Below are positions 17,625 through 26,764 of a stretch of DNA of 64,000 nucleotides, one piece after another (the stretch's first letter is position 1; every line of letters begins with the position of its first letter). The notes below the pieces were generated by a model. The model ran no database searches. It saw only the letters and a list, made by a program, of their open reading frames with translations, and was not told the DNA's origin. A program made the translations under genes and the position numbers. Source of the stretch: Sphingomonas sp. HF-S4 (lineage in GTDB: Bacteria; Pseudomonadota; Alphaproteobacteria; Sphingomonadales; Sphingomonadaceae); contig NZ_JAWJEJ010000001.1 in NCBI RefSeq assembly GCF_032911445.1, forward strand, positions 1,612,001 to 1,676,000, written 5' to 3'.

Positions 17625-17896
17625 AGGGATATATCCTTCCGGTTAAGCCTCTGGGAAGCGAGTGACCAGGCTGTCGCCGTGGCACCGGTTTATGATGCTT
17701 CCCATGCGGGGTTGAGGCGGCGCGCTTAGCCGAAGTGCATCGGACACGCAAGAAGAACAAATTTGGAACACCCCATTGACGACGGAACGTTAACGGAACA
17801 TACGGGGTTCAGAAGCGGGGCATGGAACGCCCGGCTACGCCAAGTGGTTGGAATTGTTGAATTCCCGCCGGTTCGCGTGCGGACAGGAGCTGAACG
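17625..17896. other. Divergent upstream region of rpsB and a small membrane-protein gene
   Basis: This interval must hold the rpsB promoter and leader, but I see no unambiguous -35/-10 pair. GGAAC at 17765 and 17784, followed by CGTT or GGTT, loosely recalls a stress-sigma (EcfG) promoter facing right, but the spacing or the -10 is off. Confidence 0.3.
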
Positions 17897-18112
17897 ATGA
17901 CTGGATTCGCGATCACCATGCTGTTCGGCGCTACCTTCGTGGCCGCCGCCTGGACGCTCTACGCCAGCATCCGTCCGCAGCTCCATCGTTTCACCGAACT
18001 GTTCGGCTCGGTCGTCGAACTGCCCGCGCTGCCGCCGCGGTTCGGCCGGGTTACGGTTCGCGCCGTTCCAGCACGGCTGCCGACGCGGAAGCAGCTCCGC
18101 GCTGCTGCCTGA
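17897..18112 (+). CDS. Small membrane protein, 71 aa
   Basis: An ATG preceded by GGAGCTGAACG opens a frame encoding one hydrophobic helix (GFAITMLFGATFVAAAWTLYA, residues 3-23), then a basic tail. The tail contains RPQLHRFTELFGSVVELPALPP. The family is unknown to me. It is convergent with pssA and overlaps the last 60 or so bases of that gene, so its C-terminus is constrained by pssA coding. The good ribosome-binding site and membrane-anchor-like start argue that it is real; the short length argues for caution. Confidence 0.5.
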   Translation: MTGFAITMLFGATFVAAAWTLYASIRPQLHRFTELFGSVVELPALPPRFGRVTVRAVPARLPTRKQLRAAA

Positions 18113-18923
18113 TGCGACGATAGCTGCGCACGCTGAACGGGATTGCCGCCAGATAGGCCAGCGCGAGCAGTGCCAGCGTCGGCCACGGCGCCGATACCAG
18201 GGCGGCGACGAGCACCACCAGCACCGCAAGCGCTTCGAAGCGCAGCCGCTCCTTGAGCCGGATCGTCGGCGCATAGGTGGCGATGCTCGAAATCATCAGT
18301 ACGGCGATGAACGCCGTCCACGGTGCGATCACTGCGGGCGTGCGCAGCCAATGATAGGCGGTTTCGACGAGCGCGACCGGCGTCAGGTCGTGCACCGGTG
18401 GACGGAGCAGCTCGCCCGTCCACAGCCAGAGATAGAGCGGCGCCATCGCCAGCAGCGCGCCTGCCGGCGCGGGCACGCCGGTGAGGAAACCCGCCGATTT
18501 GTGCGGCTGGTGCTCGCGATCGATATTGGCGTTGAATCGCGCCAGCCGCAGCGCGCAGAACAGGGCGAGCAGCAGCGCGATCATCCAGCCGAACCGCCCC
18601 AGGCTGTTGAGCGACCAGAGATACAGGATCAGCGCCGGCGCGACGCCGAACGAGATCGCGTCGGACAGGCTGTCGAGCTCGGCGCCGAAGCGGCTCTCGG
18701 CGCGGACTAGCCGGGCGATCTTGCCGTCGATCCCGTCGAGCACCGCGGCGGCAAGCACCATCAGCACCGCGACTTCCCAATTGCCCAGGATCGCAAAGCG
18801 AATCGCCGTCAATCCCGAGCAGAGCGCGAGCGCGGTTACCGTATTGGGCAGCACCGCGCGCAGCGGGATGCCGCCTTCGCGGGGAAATCGGGATATCCGA
18901 CGGCCCGCCCGCGGCGGTCTCAT
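18051..18923 (-). CDS. pssA: CDP-diacylglycerol-serine O-phosphatidyltransferase
   Basis: PssA transfers phosphatidyl from CDP-diacylglycerol to serine at the inner membrane. The 290-residue multi-pass protein carries the CDP-alcohol phosphotransferase signature D-G-x2-A-R-x8-G-x3-D-x3-D, seen as [18 protein letters not shown] followed by AELDSLSD. The ATG at 18923 overlaps the psd stop by 4 nt, coupling PS synthesis to its decarboxylation. The length and several hydrophobic helices fit the Bacillus-type (membrane) enzyme rather than the soluble E. coli type. Confidence 0.94.
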   Translation of the reverse strand: MRPPRAGRRISRFPREGGIPLRAVLPNTVTALALCSGLTAIRFAILGNWEVAVLMVLAAAVLDGIDGKIARLVRAESRFGAELDSLSDAISFGVAPALILYLWSLNSLGRFGWMIALLLALFCALRLARFNANIDREHQPHKSAGFLTGVPAPAGALLAMAPLYLWLWTGELLRPPVHDLTPVALVETAYHWLRTPAVIAPWTAFIAVLMISSIATYAPTIRLKERLRFEALAVLVVLVAALVSAPWPTLALLALAYLAAIPFSVRSYRRIRQQRGAASASAAVLERREP

Positions 18924-19648
18924 TGCGCGATGCCGGTTGCGCGCGGCGCTCCCTTGCGCGCCAGGATCGTCTCGCCGGCGATCGCGCGCTGGCCGAGCGC
19001 GACTTCGACGCCATAGGCTTCGGGAATGAAGACATCGACACGGCTGCCGAACCGGATCAGCCCGACACGCTGCCCGCCGACGACCATGTCGCCGGCCTTG
19101 ACGAAGCTGACGATGCGGCGCGCGACCAGGCCGGCGATCTGGGTGAAGCCGATGCGCTGGCCGTCCTTGTCCTCGACGATGATGTGCTGACGCTCGTTTT
19201 CCTCGCTCGCCTTGTCGAAATCGGCGTTCATGAACTTGCCGGCGATATAGATGACGTGGCGGATCGTGCCCGTGATCGGGGTGCGATTGATGTGCACGTC
19301 GAACACGCTCATGAACACCGAAACGCGCAGCATGCTGCCCTCGCCCAGCGCCTGCGGGCCGGCGAGTTCGGGCGGCAGCTCGACGCGCTCGACCATCGTG
19401 ATCAGCCCGTCGGCGGGCGAGACGATCAGCCCCTCGCCCTGCGGCGTCACGCGGACCGGGTCGCGGAAGAACGCCGCGACGCCAATCGTCAGGAACACCA
19501 GGGGCCAGGTGATGAAATCCCACACGAACAGGCTGAGCAGTGCGATGGCGGCGGCGATCAGGGTATATTTACGGCCCTCGGGATGGATGTCGGGAAACCG
19601 CCATTTTACAGTCGAAGTACCGAGGGGGGGCTTGTCGAGCGATGCCAT
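18920..19648 (-). CDS. psd: Phosphatidylserine decarboxylase proenzyme, short type
   Basis: Psd converts phosphatidylserine to phosphatidylethanolamine with a pyruvoyl cofactor made by self-cleavage. The 242-residue protein has two N-terminal hydrophobic segments ([19 protein letters not shown]). Its autoprocessing site is RFGS-RVDVF, where cleavage between Gly and Ser-202 creates the alpha subunit. It belongs to the short PSD-A group used by many alphaproteobacteria. It is the first gene of a psd-pssA pair and diverges from a methyltransferase likely to act on its product. Confidence 0.95.
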   Translation of the reverse strand: MASLDKPPLGTSTVKWRFPDIHPEGRKYTLIAAAIALLSLFVWDFITWPLVFLTIGVAAFFRDPVRVTPQGEGLIVSPADGLITMVERVELPPELAGPQALGEGSMLRVSVFMSVFDVHINRTPITGTIRHVIYIAGKFMNADFDKASEENERQHIIVEDKDGQRIGFTQIAGLVARRIVSFVKAGDMVVGGQRVGLIRFGSRVDVFIPEAYGVEVALGQRAIAGETILARKGAPRATGIAQ

Positions 19649-20067
19649 GCCGGGCGGTGTAGCGGCAAGGTGCGCGCTTTCCTAGACACCGGTGCGATAA
19701 TCATGTGATCCTTCGCGCGAGGTTCGCGCGCCTCGAATTCCCTGCTTGCAATGTAGGATTTGCTCTACTTGCCTTTGGTGGCCGATCGCGTGCCTGTCCG
19801 GTTCCTGGACGCCGCCGGCATTGGTCGCGTGAAATGCTTTTCGCCTAACCTTTACTAACCTTCCGCGGCCCCGCCGCATTTGCACGGCAGCAAACCGCTT
19901 GTCGCAGATCGGCTTTGCGGCGGCGCAAGGCTAGTGTATCTGCCCGTCGAGCCGTTCGAGTGCGGGGACGGTTATCCCCGATTAATGCAACTACCGCGCT
20001 TGAATGTTCGTTCGTTTTGGCCAAAGCGCGTGCGCCCCGGTTGCCACGAAACCTGCAAAGGATCCCA
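19649..20067. other. Divergent intergenic region between psd and the methyltransferase gene
   Basis: No gene is convincing here. It must contain promoters for both directions. A direct CTAACC repeat at about 19847-19862 has a 10-nt period and so does not fit the 11-nt CtrA spacing. The 5'-most part of the longer open frame running into the downstream methyltransferase lacks family similarity. Confidence 0.4.
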
Positions 20068-20688
20068 ATGCCCGCATCGACCGTCTCCGCCAAGCAGCGC
20101 CGTCAAAGCATGCGCGCCGCCGGAGTGTCCTCGCCCTGGGTCATGTTCCTCAAGGGGTTCTTTAAGCATCCGGTGATGGTCGGCGCCATCGCGTCCTCGT
20201 CGCAGAAACTGGTCAACCGGATGCTCGACAAGGTCGACTGGGACAATTGCAAGCTGTTCGTCGAATACGGTCCCGGCGTCGGCACCTTCACCCGCCCGAT
20301 CCTCAAGCGGCTGGCGCCCGACGCCAAGCTGATCGTGATCGACACCAATCCCGACTTCATCCGCTATCTCAAGCACACGATCGACGATCCGCGCTTCATC
20401 GCGCTCAACGAATCGGCCTCTGAGATCAAGCGGATCATCGCCGATCACGGCTTCGACCATGCCGATTATATCGCCTCGGGTCTGCCCTTCTCGACGCTGC
20501 CGACGGGCGTGGGCGATGCGATCGCGCACGCGACGCACGACGTGCTGCGCAAGGACGGCGCCTTCCTCGTCTATCAATACAATCCCAAGGTGAAGAACTT
20601 CCTCACCCCCTATTGGGAGCATATCGATCACGAGGTCGAACTGTGGAACCTGCCCCCGGCGCAGCTCTGGTGGGCCTGGAAGAAGTGA
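20068..20688 (+). CDS. SAM-dependent methyltransferase, probable phospholipid N-methyltransferase
   Basis: The 206-residue protein has the SAM-binding motif I VEYGPGVGTFTRPIL (about residues 66-80) and the acidic loop LIVIDTNPDF. DYIASGLPFSTLP resembles the motif IV region of the KsgA/PmtA group. An N-terminal amphipathic stretch with FLKGFFKHPVMVGAIASSS is typical of PmtA-like enzymes, which methylate phosphatidylethanolamine to phosphatidylcholine at the membrane. The divergent psd-pssA pair makes that substrate, which supports the assignment. The ATG at 20068 has AAAGGA upstream. It could instead be an rRNA adenine dimethylase relative, but it is shorter than KsgA and lacks its C-terminal domain. 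Confidence 0.7.
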   Translation: MPASTVSAKQRRQSMRAAGVSSPWVMFLKGFFKHPVMVGAIASSSQKLVNRMLDKVDWDNCKLFVEYGPGVGTFTRPILKRLAPDAKLIVIDTNPDFIRYLKHTIDDPRFIALNESASEIKRIIADHGFDHADYIASGLPFSTLPTGVGDAIAHATHDVLRKDGAFLVYQYNPKVKNFLTPYWEHIDHEVELWNLPPAQLWWAWKK

Positions 20689-20765
20689 GCGCGCCCGACG
20701 GCGCTTGATCCCCCTCCCCCATATCCCTAGACGCTCGCCCAAACCTTCAAAAAGGAAGCGAGCAC

Positions 20766-21986
20766 ATGGCGAAGATCAAGGTTGCAACGCCGGTCGTGGA
20801 GATCGACGGCGACGAAATGACGCGGATCATCTGGGAATGGATCCGCGAGCGCCTGATCCTCCCCTATCTCGACATCGACCTCAAATATTATGATCTCGGC
20901 GTCGAGAAGCGCGACGAGACCAACGACCAGATCACGATCGATTCGGCCGAGGCGATCAAGCAGTATGGCGTCGGCGTGAAGTGCGCCACGATCACCCCTG
21001 ACGAGGCGCGGGTCGAGGAATTCGGCCTCAAGGAAATGTGGAAGTCGCCCAACGGCACGATTCGCAACATCCTGGGCGGGACGATCTTCCGCGAGCCGAT
21101 CGTGATCTCGAACGTGCCCCGCCTGATCCCGGGCTGGACCAAGCCGATCGTCGTCGGCCGCCACGCGTTCGGCGACCAGTATCGCGCGACCGACTTCAAG
21201 GTGCCGAGCGCCGGCAAGCTCCGCCTCGTCTGGGAAGGCGACAATGGCGAGACGATCGACCGCGAAGTCTACAAGTTCAAGGACGCGGGCGTCGCGCTGG
21301 CGATGTACAATCTCGACGATTCGATCCGCGACTTCGCGCGCTCGTCGATGAACTACGGCCTGGGCCGCGGCTGGCCGGTGTACCTCAGCACCAAGAACAC
21401 GATCCTCAAGGCCTATGACGGGCGCTTCAAGGACATCTTCCAGGAAGTGTTCGAAACCGAGTTCGCCGCGCAGTTCAAGGACGCTGGCATCGTCTACGAG
21501 CACCGCCTGATCGACGACATGGTCGCATCGGCGCTCAAGTGGCACGGCGAATTCGTCTGGGCCTGCAAGAACTATGACGGCGACGTCCAGTCGGACCAGG
21601 TCGCCCAGGGCTTCGGCTCGCTCGGCCTGATGACCTCGGTGCTGATGTCGCCAGACGGCAAGACGATCGAGGCCGAGGCCGCGCACGGCACTGTCACTCG
21701 CCACTATCGCCAGCACCAGCAGGGCAAGGCGACCTCGACCAACCCGATCGCGTCGATCTTTGCCTGGACCGGCGGCCTCAAGTATCGCGGCAAGTTCGAC
21801 GAGACTCCCGAGGTCGTGCGCTTCGCCGAGACGCTCGAGAAGGTCTGCGTCCAGACGGTCGAGGGCGGCGCGATGACCAAGGATCTCGCCTTGCTGATCG
21901 GCCCGGACCAGGCCTGGATGACCACCGAGCAGTTCTTTGAAGCGATCCGCGTCAACCTCGAGACCGAAATGGGCAAGTGGAACTGA
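20766..21986 (+). CDS. icd: Isocitrate dehydrogenase [NADP+], homodimeric eukaryote-like type
   Basis: This TCA-cycle enzyme oxidises isocitrate to 2-oxoglutarate with NADP+. The 406-residue protein begins [19 protein letters not shown], the hallmark of the eukaryote-like IDH subfamily rather than the E. coli type. It has the substrate serine region KSPNGTIRN, the metal site ([12 protein letters not shown]) and the cofactor loop [12 protein letters not shown], where the His and Arg fit NADP+. AAGGAAG lies 6-7 nt before the ATG. It is transcribed alone and ends in a hairpin terminator. Confidence 0.97.
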   Translation: MAKIKVATPVVEIDGDEMTRIIWEWIRERLILPYLDIDLKYYDLGVEKRDETNDQITIDSAEAIKQYGVGVKCATITPDEARVEEFGLKEMWKSPNGTIRNILGGTIFREPIVISNVPRLIPGWTKPIVVGRHAFGDQYRATDFKVPSAGKLRLVWEGDNGETIDREVYKFKDAGVALAMYNLDDSIRDFARSSMNYGLGRGWPVYLSTKNTILKAYDGRFKDIFQEVFETEFAAQFKDAGIVYEHRLIDDMVASALKWHGEFVWACKNYDGDVQSDQVAQGFGSLGLMTSVLMSPDGKTIEAEAAHGTVTRHYRQHQQGKATSTNPIASIFAWTGGLKYRGKFDETPEVVRFAETLEKVCVQTVEGGAMTKDLALLIGPDQAWMTTEQFFEAIRVNLETEMGKWN

Positions 21987-22013
21987 TCTCCACCCGTCCT
22001 TTTCACTAGACCG

Positions 22014-22055
22014 TTCGCCGCCCCCGCTTCCGAGCAGGGGCGGCGAATTGCTTTC
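22014..22055 (+). terminator. Intrinsic terminator of icd
   Basis: TTCGCCGCCCC (22014-22024) and GGGGCGGCGAA (22037-22047) form a perfect 11-bp stem with a 12-nt loop, followed by TTGCTTTC. It begins 28 nt after the icd stop. Confidence 0.85.
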
Positions 22056-22126
22056 GGGCCTATTTAATTTCGCACAGGCCCACCCAACGGGCTGACAAGT
22101 ACGGCGCGCGCCGCTTTAATGGGCGC

Positions 22127-23905
22127 ATGCTAAATCTCACCAATACCGGCTTCAGCGACACGTTGGTGATATTGGGGGCAGCGGGGCTGGTCATCCCCGC
22201 CTTCGCGCGCTTCCGGATCAGCCCGGTGATCGGGTTCATCCTGGTCGGCGCGCTGGTCGGCCCCGCGGGATTGGGCACGCTCGTCGGCCAGTATCCCTGG
22301 CTCTATTACCTCACCATCTCGGACAGCCACTCGATCGAGCCGTTCGCCGAGTTCGGCATCATCCTGCTGCTGTTCTCGATCGGGCTCGAGCTCTCGTTCC
22401 GAAGGCTGTGGGCAATGCGAAAGCTGGTGTTCGGGGTCGGCGCCGCCGAACTGTTCGGCGCGGGGCTGATCCTGGCCGCCGCGCTCTATCTGACCGGGCT
22501 GAGCACCGGCGGTGCAATCGGGCTCGGACTGGCGCTGGCGCTCTCCTCGACCGCGCTCGTGGTGCCGATCGCCGGTACGACCAGCGCAGTCGGACGCGCG
22601 GCGTTCGCGATGCTGCTGTTCGAGGATCTGGCGCTGGTGCCCATCATCTTCATGCTCGGCGCGCTGGCGCCCGCAGCGGCGAGCGACGGCGGATGGGTGC
22701 TGCTCAACACGCTGGGCCTGGGCGTGATGACGATCGCGATCCTGTTCGTCGCCGGGCGGCTGCTGCTGCCACGGATGTTCGCGCAGGCGGCGCGGACCAA
22801 GAGCCCCGAACTGTTCCTCGCCGCCAGCCTGCTCGTGGTGATCGCCGCGAGCCTCGCCACCACCGCAGCGGGGCTGTCGCCGATCGTCGGCGCGCTGATC
22901 GCCGGGCTGCTGATCGCCGAGACCGAATATCATGGCGAGGTCGAGTCGATCACTGCGCCGTTCAAGGGACTTGCACTCGGGGTATTCCTGATCACCGTCG
23001 GCATGCGCCTCGATCTCGGCTTCGTCCTCGCGCATTGGGCACCCTTGCTCGGCGCGACCGTCATGGTGATGCTAGTCAAGGTCGCAGTGACCACCGGGCT
23101 GCTCAAGCTCTCGGGCGCGCGCACCGGCACCGCCACCGAAACCGGGGTGCTGATGGCGAGCCCGTCCGAGACCACGCTGATCGTGCTGGGCGTCGCGGGC
23201 GCCGCCGGGTTGATCACCGGGGGCACCGCGACCTTCTGGACCACCGTGACCGCGATCGGCCTGACCGCGACGCCGCTACTCGCCAAGGCGGGCCAGTTCT
23301 TCTCCCGCCAGATCGAGCGGCAGGAAAAGAACGACACGCCCGCAATAACCGACGCGGCCGGGCCGGGGACGGTGGTGATCGGCTTCGGCCGGGTCGGGCG
23401 TACCGTCGCCGACATGCTGCGGCGGCATGATTTGCCCTATCTCGGCGTCGATGCCGACATCGACAACGTCACCGCGGCGCGGCGCGACGGCCATCCCGTG
23501 CTGTTCGGCGACGTCACCCGCGGGGAGCTGGTCGACCAGCTCAAGCTCGGCCACGCCAAGGCGCTGGTGCTGACGATGGACGATCCGGTGCTGACCGTGC
23601 GCCTTACCAAGCGCGTCCGCGGCTGGGTGCCCGATCTGCCGATCATCGCCCGTGCGCGCGATGCCGACCACGCCGCCGAGCTCTACAAGGCGGGCGCGAC
23701 CGATGCGGTGCCCGAGACGCTCGAAAGCTCGCTCCAGCTTTCCGAGGCGGTGCTCGTCGATATCGGCATCGCGGTGGGGCCGGTGATCGCATCGATCCAC
23801 GAGAAGCGCGACGAGATGCGCAAGGCGATCAAGGCGGCGTCGAACCTCGATCGCGAGCCGCGGCTGCGGCGGATCAGGCAAAGCGAGGTGCCCGGCCAGG
23901 CGTAG
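22127..23905 (+). CDS. Monovalent cation:proton antiporter (CPA2 family) with RCK-type regulatory domain
   Basis: The 592-residue protein has 12-13 hydrophobic segments in the Na+/H+ exchanger domain (about residues 10-385), including ILLLFSIGLELSF and LLFEDLALVPI, typical of KefB/KefC/RosB transporters. A cytoplasmic RCK_N (TrkA-N) domain follows with the nucleotide-binding GFGRVGRTVA near residue 415 and an acidic partner VDADIDN. It most likely exchanges K+ or Na+ for protons under nucleotide control. The ion and the trigger cannot be read from sequence. No KefF-type ancillary gene is adjacent. Confidence 0.9.
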   Translation: MLNLTNTGFSDTLVILGAAGLVIPAFARFRISPVIGFILVGALVGPAGLGTLVGQYPWLYYLTISDSHSIEPFAEFGIILLLFSIGLELSFRRLWAMRKLVFGVGAAELFGAGLILAAALYLTGLSTGGAIGLGLALALSSTALVVPIAGTTSAVGRAAFAMLLFEDLALVPIIFMLGALAPAAASDGGWVLLNTLGLGVMTIAILFVAGRLLLPRMFAQAARTKSPELFLAASLLVVIAASLATTAAGLSPIVGALIAGLLIAETEYHGEVESITAPFKGLALGVFLITVGMRLDLGFVLAHWAPLLGATVMVMLVKVAVTTGLLKLSGARTGTATETGVLMASPSETTLIVLGVAGAAGLITGGTATFWTTVTAIGLTATPLLAKAGQFFSRQIERQEKNDTPAITDAAGPGTVVIGFGRVGRTVADMLRRHDLPYLGVDADIDNVTAARRDGHPVLFGDVTRGELVDQLKLGHAKALVLTMDDPVLTVRLTKRVRGWVPDLPIIARARDADHAAELYKAGATDAVPETLESSLQLSEAVLVDIGIAVGPVIASIHEKRDEMRKAIKAASNLDREPRLRRIRQSEVPGQA

Positions 23906-23965
23906 CCCGCGAGCGGTTCATCGGGCTTGCCTGACCGCGTTCAGCCGCGCTTCACGCGCATTGCC

Positions 23966-23991
23966 GGAACGTTTCCGCGTTGCCGGCCGTA
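23966..23991 (+). promoter_or_regulatory. Possible stress-sigma (EcfG-type) promoter
   Basis: GGAAC at 23966-23970 and CGTA at 23988-23991 are separated by 17 nt, one mismatch from the alphaproteobacterial EcfG consensus GGAAC-N16/17-CGTT. It lies 31-56 nt upstream of the glycine-zipper protein start. Short motif; inference only. Confidence 0.3.
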
Positions 23992-24021
23992 TCGCACGGC
24001 AGGATGAGGAGGAGAATCATC

Positions 24022-24543
24022 ATGAAGACCATCACCGGCCTCGCGGCGCTCGCCGCGGCGCTCGTCGTCGCCAGCCCCGCCGCCGCGCAGACCGGCACGC
24101 GCTATGCCGGCAGCAGCTCGTATCAGGACGAGGATGCGCGCTTCGATGCCGCGCAGCGCCGCTTCGACAATGAGTATGAGCAATTCCAGGCCGCGCTCGA
24201 CCGCTATCGCCGCTACCGCGCCTCCGCGCGCCCCGCCTATGACGACCGCGGCTATCAGGACGACGAGAATTACGAGCCGTCGCGCTATTATCGCCAGGGC
24301 AATTACCAGGAGCGTGTGCTCACCCAGGACGAGCGCGTCTATCGCGGCGACGACGGGCGCTATTATTGCCGTCGTAGCGACGGCACCACCGGGCTGATCG
24401 TCGGCGCGGCGGCAGGCGGGCTGTTCGGCAACGTCATCGCGGGCCGCCGCTCGAGCACCGTGGGCACCCTGCTCGGGGCGATCGCGGGTGGTGCACTGGG
24501 ATCCTCGGTCGAGCGAAACCAGCAGCAGGTCCGCTGCCGCTAA
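24022..24543 (+). CDS. Secreted glycine-zipper (17 kDa surface antigen-like) protein
   Basis: The 173-residue protein has a clear signal peptide (KTITGLAALAAALVVASPAAAQ). It continues with a Tyr/Arg/Asp-rich mature region, including repeated YR and YQDD clusters. The C-terminal glycine-zipper segment (GLIVGAAAGGLFGNVIAG, then TLLGAIAGGALGSSV) resembles the Rickettsia 17 kDa antigen/SmpA-type 2TM fold. No lipobox Cys follows the signal, so it is not an obvious lipoprotein. Two Cys flank the zipper region (YYCRRSDG and the C-terminal VRCR). GAGGAGGAG precedes the ATG. Confidence 0.8.
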   Translation: MKTITGLAALAAALVVASPAAAQTGTRYAGSSSYQDEDARFDAAQRRFDNEYEQFQAALDRYRRYRASARPAYDDRGYQDDENYEPSRYYRQGNYQERVLTQDERVYRGDDGRYYCRRSDGTTGLIVGAAAGGLFGNVIAGRRSSTVGTLLGAIAGGALGSSVERNQQQVRCR

Positions 24544-24559
24544 GGCCCTGCGGCCGGGA

Positions 24560-24907
24560 TCAGGCCTGGCGGGTTTCCACCGCGATCATGGTCTCGGCCG
24601 CAAAGCGTGCGTCCTTGGGGTCGAACACGCTGCTGGGGATGAAGGTGCGGTCGGTCAGCGCGAAACCGGCCAGCCCGACGAGCTTGAACAGCCCGAGTTT
24701 CTCCTCGCGCGGCGGCACGCCGTCGCGCTCGATCGTGGTGGCGCCGACATAGACCTCGCCGTGGCGGGTGAACGCGACATGCGGCGCGAGCAGCACATGC
24801 CCGCCATTGTACGTCGCTTCGACGCATTTGGTGTGGACGATCGCTTCGAACAGGATCGGCAGGGCGACCGCCGTAGCGGGCTGGGCTTCGTTGGGGCTAG
24901 AGGACAT
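24560..24907 (-). CDS. Hypothetical protein, 115 aa, possible stand-alone WYL-like domain
   Basis: The protein reads ILFEAIVHTKCVEATYNGGHV, P(H), GEVYVGATT and GLFKLVGL, a spacing that recalls the WYL fold (Y..G, P, W/YL.A, F.L.R), without a helix-turn-helix. WYL domains sense ligands in bacterial regulators and defence systems. The resemblance is by eye and may be wrong. The ATG at 24907 was preferred to a longer frame lacking similarity. It lies 58 nt downstream of the HWE kinase on the same strand and could be cotranscribed with it. Confidence 0.6.
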   Translation of the reverse strand: MSSSPNEAQPATAVALPILFEAIVHTKCVEATYNGGHVLLAPHVAFTRHGEVYVGATTIERDGVPPREEKLGLFKLVGLAGFALTDRTFIPSSVFDPKDARFAAETMIAVETRQA

Positions 24908-24965
24908 CGCGGCCGGATACGCCTTCCGCCGCAGTGCAGCAAGAGTGTGCAGATACGGATGCGGG

Positions 24966-26030
24966 TCAGCGCTCCGCCAGATCGGCGACCGGCACCCGCA
25001 GATCAACTTCGACTCCGCTCGCCGGATAGCGCCGCGCGACGCTGCCGGTGCCGATCAGCCCCATGTCGATCAGCCGGGTCCCGAACCCGGTGTGCGCCGG
25101 CTCGGATACTGCCGGCCCGTCATATTCGCGCCAGCACACCACCAGCTCGTCGCCCCGCCCGCCGGGCTCGACACGCCAGTGCAGCGCGACGCGCCCCGCC
25201 TCGGCCGAGAGCGCGCCATATTTGGCGGCGTTGGTCGCCAATTCGTGGAGCACCAGCGCGAGCCGGACGCTGGCCGAGGCCCCGAGTGCGACTTCGGGGC
25301 CCTTCACGTCAAACCGCTCGCCATGCATTGCGAGCAGCCCGTCGGCGAGCTCAGCCAGCGAGGCGCTCTGCCATCCGCCGCGGCCCAGCACGTCATGCGC
25401 ATGCCCCAGCGCGACGACACGCTTCTCGAATGCCTTCACCGCGTCCTTCTCGGTAACCCCGCGCAGCGTCCGGCTGGCGAGCGACTGGACCATCGCCATC
25501 GTGTTCTTGAGCCGGTGCGCCAGCTCGTCGCGCATCACTTCCGCCGCTTCGCGTGCGCGTACCGCGTCGGTAACTTCGATCACCGTGTCGATCATCCCGC
25601 ATATGGTGCCGTCGGCGCGCCTGAGCGGCGAGAAGCAGAAAGTGAACCATGCCCGCTCCGGCCCGTTGCCGCGATCGACCTCAAGCGGGAAGTTCTCGAA
25701 GAAGCTCGGGATCCCCGCATAGGCCTGCCCGACCAGCGGGCCGATCGCATCCCACGCCTCCGCCCAGACCGTGTCGAACCCTCGGCCGAGCGCCGCGGGC
25801 TTGCCGCCGAGGATCGCGCGAAAGGAGTCGTTGTGGATCGTCACCCGTTCGTGGCCCCAGACCAGTGCCATCGGGAAACGCGATTCGATCACCAGCGCCA
25901 CCGCGGAGTGAAGCTCGGGCGGCCATTGCCCGGCGGGACCGAGCGCCGTCTTCTCCCACGCGAACTCGCGCACCGCGATGCCCATCGCGCCGCCGTCCAT
26001 TCTCGCTAGAGCGGCACCCCCCGCCTGCAT
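24966..26030 (-). CDS. HWE-family sensor histidine kinase with N-terminal PAS domain
   Basis: The protein is about 354 residues. The PAS region spans roughly 15-160 (LGPAGQWPPELHSAV, MALVWGHERVTIHND, ENFPLEVDR). The HWE kinase core has the phosphoacceptor His in ELAHRLKNTMAMVQSL, the N box LHELATNAAKYGALS, and the diagnostic WRE in VVCWREYDGPAV. The Gly box is TGFGTRLIDMGL. HWE kinases are typical of alphaproteobacteria and often feed the general stress response through PhyR-type regulators; the stimulus is unknown and no response regulator is adjacent. The start is uncertain: in-frame ATGs lie at 26093, 26030, 26000 and 25985, and none has a decisive ribosome-binding site. Confidence 0.88.
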   Translation of the reverse strand: MQAGGAALARMDGGAMGIAVREFAWEKTALGPAGQWPPELHSAVALVIESRFPMALVWGHERVTIHNDSFRAILGGKPAALGRGFDTVWAEAWDAIGPLVGQAYAGIPSFFENFPLEVDRGNGPERAWFTFCFSPLRRADGTICGMIDTVIEVTDAVRAREAAEVMRDELAHRLKNTMAMVQSLASRTLRGVTEKDAVKAFEKRVVALGHAHDVLGRGGWQSASLAELADGLLAMHGERFDVKGPEVALGASASVRLALVLHELATNAAKYGALSAEAGRVALHWRVEPGGRGDELVVCWREYDGPAVSEPAHTGFGTRLIDMGLIGTGSVARRYPASGVEVDLRVPVADLAER

Positions 26031-26251
26031 TCCCCCGACATGGCCCTTCTTGAAAAAATCGTTCCACAGAATGACGTTAGCATTCACCTGCATATAGCAA
26101 GCGCGCCGCGCCACACTAACCTGCATCAGCCCTGCGGTTTCGGCTGCTCCAACTTCCGTACCAACACCATTACGGCCTTCACCGGAGCCGCCGATTTACC
26201 GCGGATCAGCTACGTCTGGGGCAGAGGGGAGCGAGGAGAACACCCCCCCGA

Positions 26252-26755
26252 ATGTCCGTCGACCGTCTGCTTGCCCAACACATGCGTATCCTTGCCAACG
26301 TGGAGTCCGTCGAGCGCTTCTCGGAGGGGCCCCCGCCTGCGCAGAACGACAATTTCGCCGATCGCCGGTGGTGCTTCACGCGTGACCTGCTGCTCCACTT
26401 CGCCAAGATGGAATCGACCGTTTATGGTCCGATGATGAACGACCGCCGCGACCATGCGCAGCGGGCCGCGGCACGCGCGAGCGTCGAGACCGCGACGTTG
26501 ATGCGCGAGTTTCGCGAGCATGTCGCCCGCTGGACCGATGCGCATCCCGCGGCGCAGTGGGACACCTATGGGCGTGCGGTAACGCAGCTGATGCAGCGGA
26601 TCCGTGCGCGGATCGACGAGGAAGCGGCCGAGATCGTCCCACTCCTCCCCGTCCAGCCCGACGGCACCCGGGGCGGCCCCACCCGCGAGAGCTACGCCGC
26701 CGAGGCCTGGGAGATCCGCGGGGTATTGTTCAAGGGGACCAAGCTTCCGCGCTGA
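26252..26755 (+). CDS. Hemerythrin HHE-like protein
   Basis: The 167-residue all-helical protein starts DRLLAQHMRILANVESVERF. It contains the HFAKMESTVYGPMM segment, which resembles the HxxxE motif of hemerythrin/HHE domains, and a further His in FREHVARW. HHE proteins bind a di-iron site and sense or carry oxygen, NO or iron. The ligand set here looks incomplete compared with classical hemerythrins, so metal binding is uncertain. It diverges from the HWE kinase. GAGGAGA lies 12 nt before the ATG, a slightly long spacing. Confidence 0.6.
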   Translation: MSVDRLLAQHMRILANVESVERFSEGPPPAQNDNFADRRWCFTRDLLLHFAKMESTVYGPMMNDRRDHAQRAAARASVETATLMREFREHVARWTDAHPAAQWDTYGRAVTQLMQRIRARIDEEAAEIVPLLPVQPDGTRGGPTRESYAAEAWEIRGVLFKGTKLPR

Positions 26756-26764
26756 GAGGGTGCC

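Noticed and set aside
17765..17791. GGAAC...CGTT resembling a perfect EcfG promoter
   Set aside because: The spacer is 18 nt, outside the accepted 16-17; an overlapping GGAAC-N17-GGTT has a wrong -10 base.
19847..19862. CTAACCTTTACTAACC considered as a CtrA site
   Set aside because: The repeat period is 10 rather than 11 nt, and both halves have C instead of the first T.
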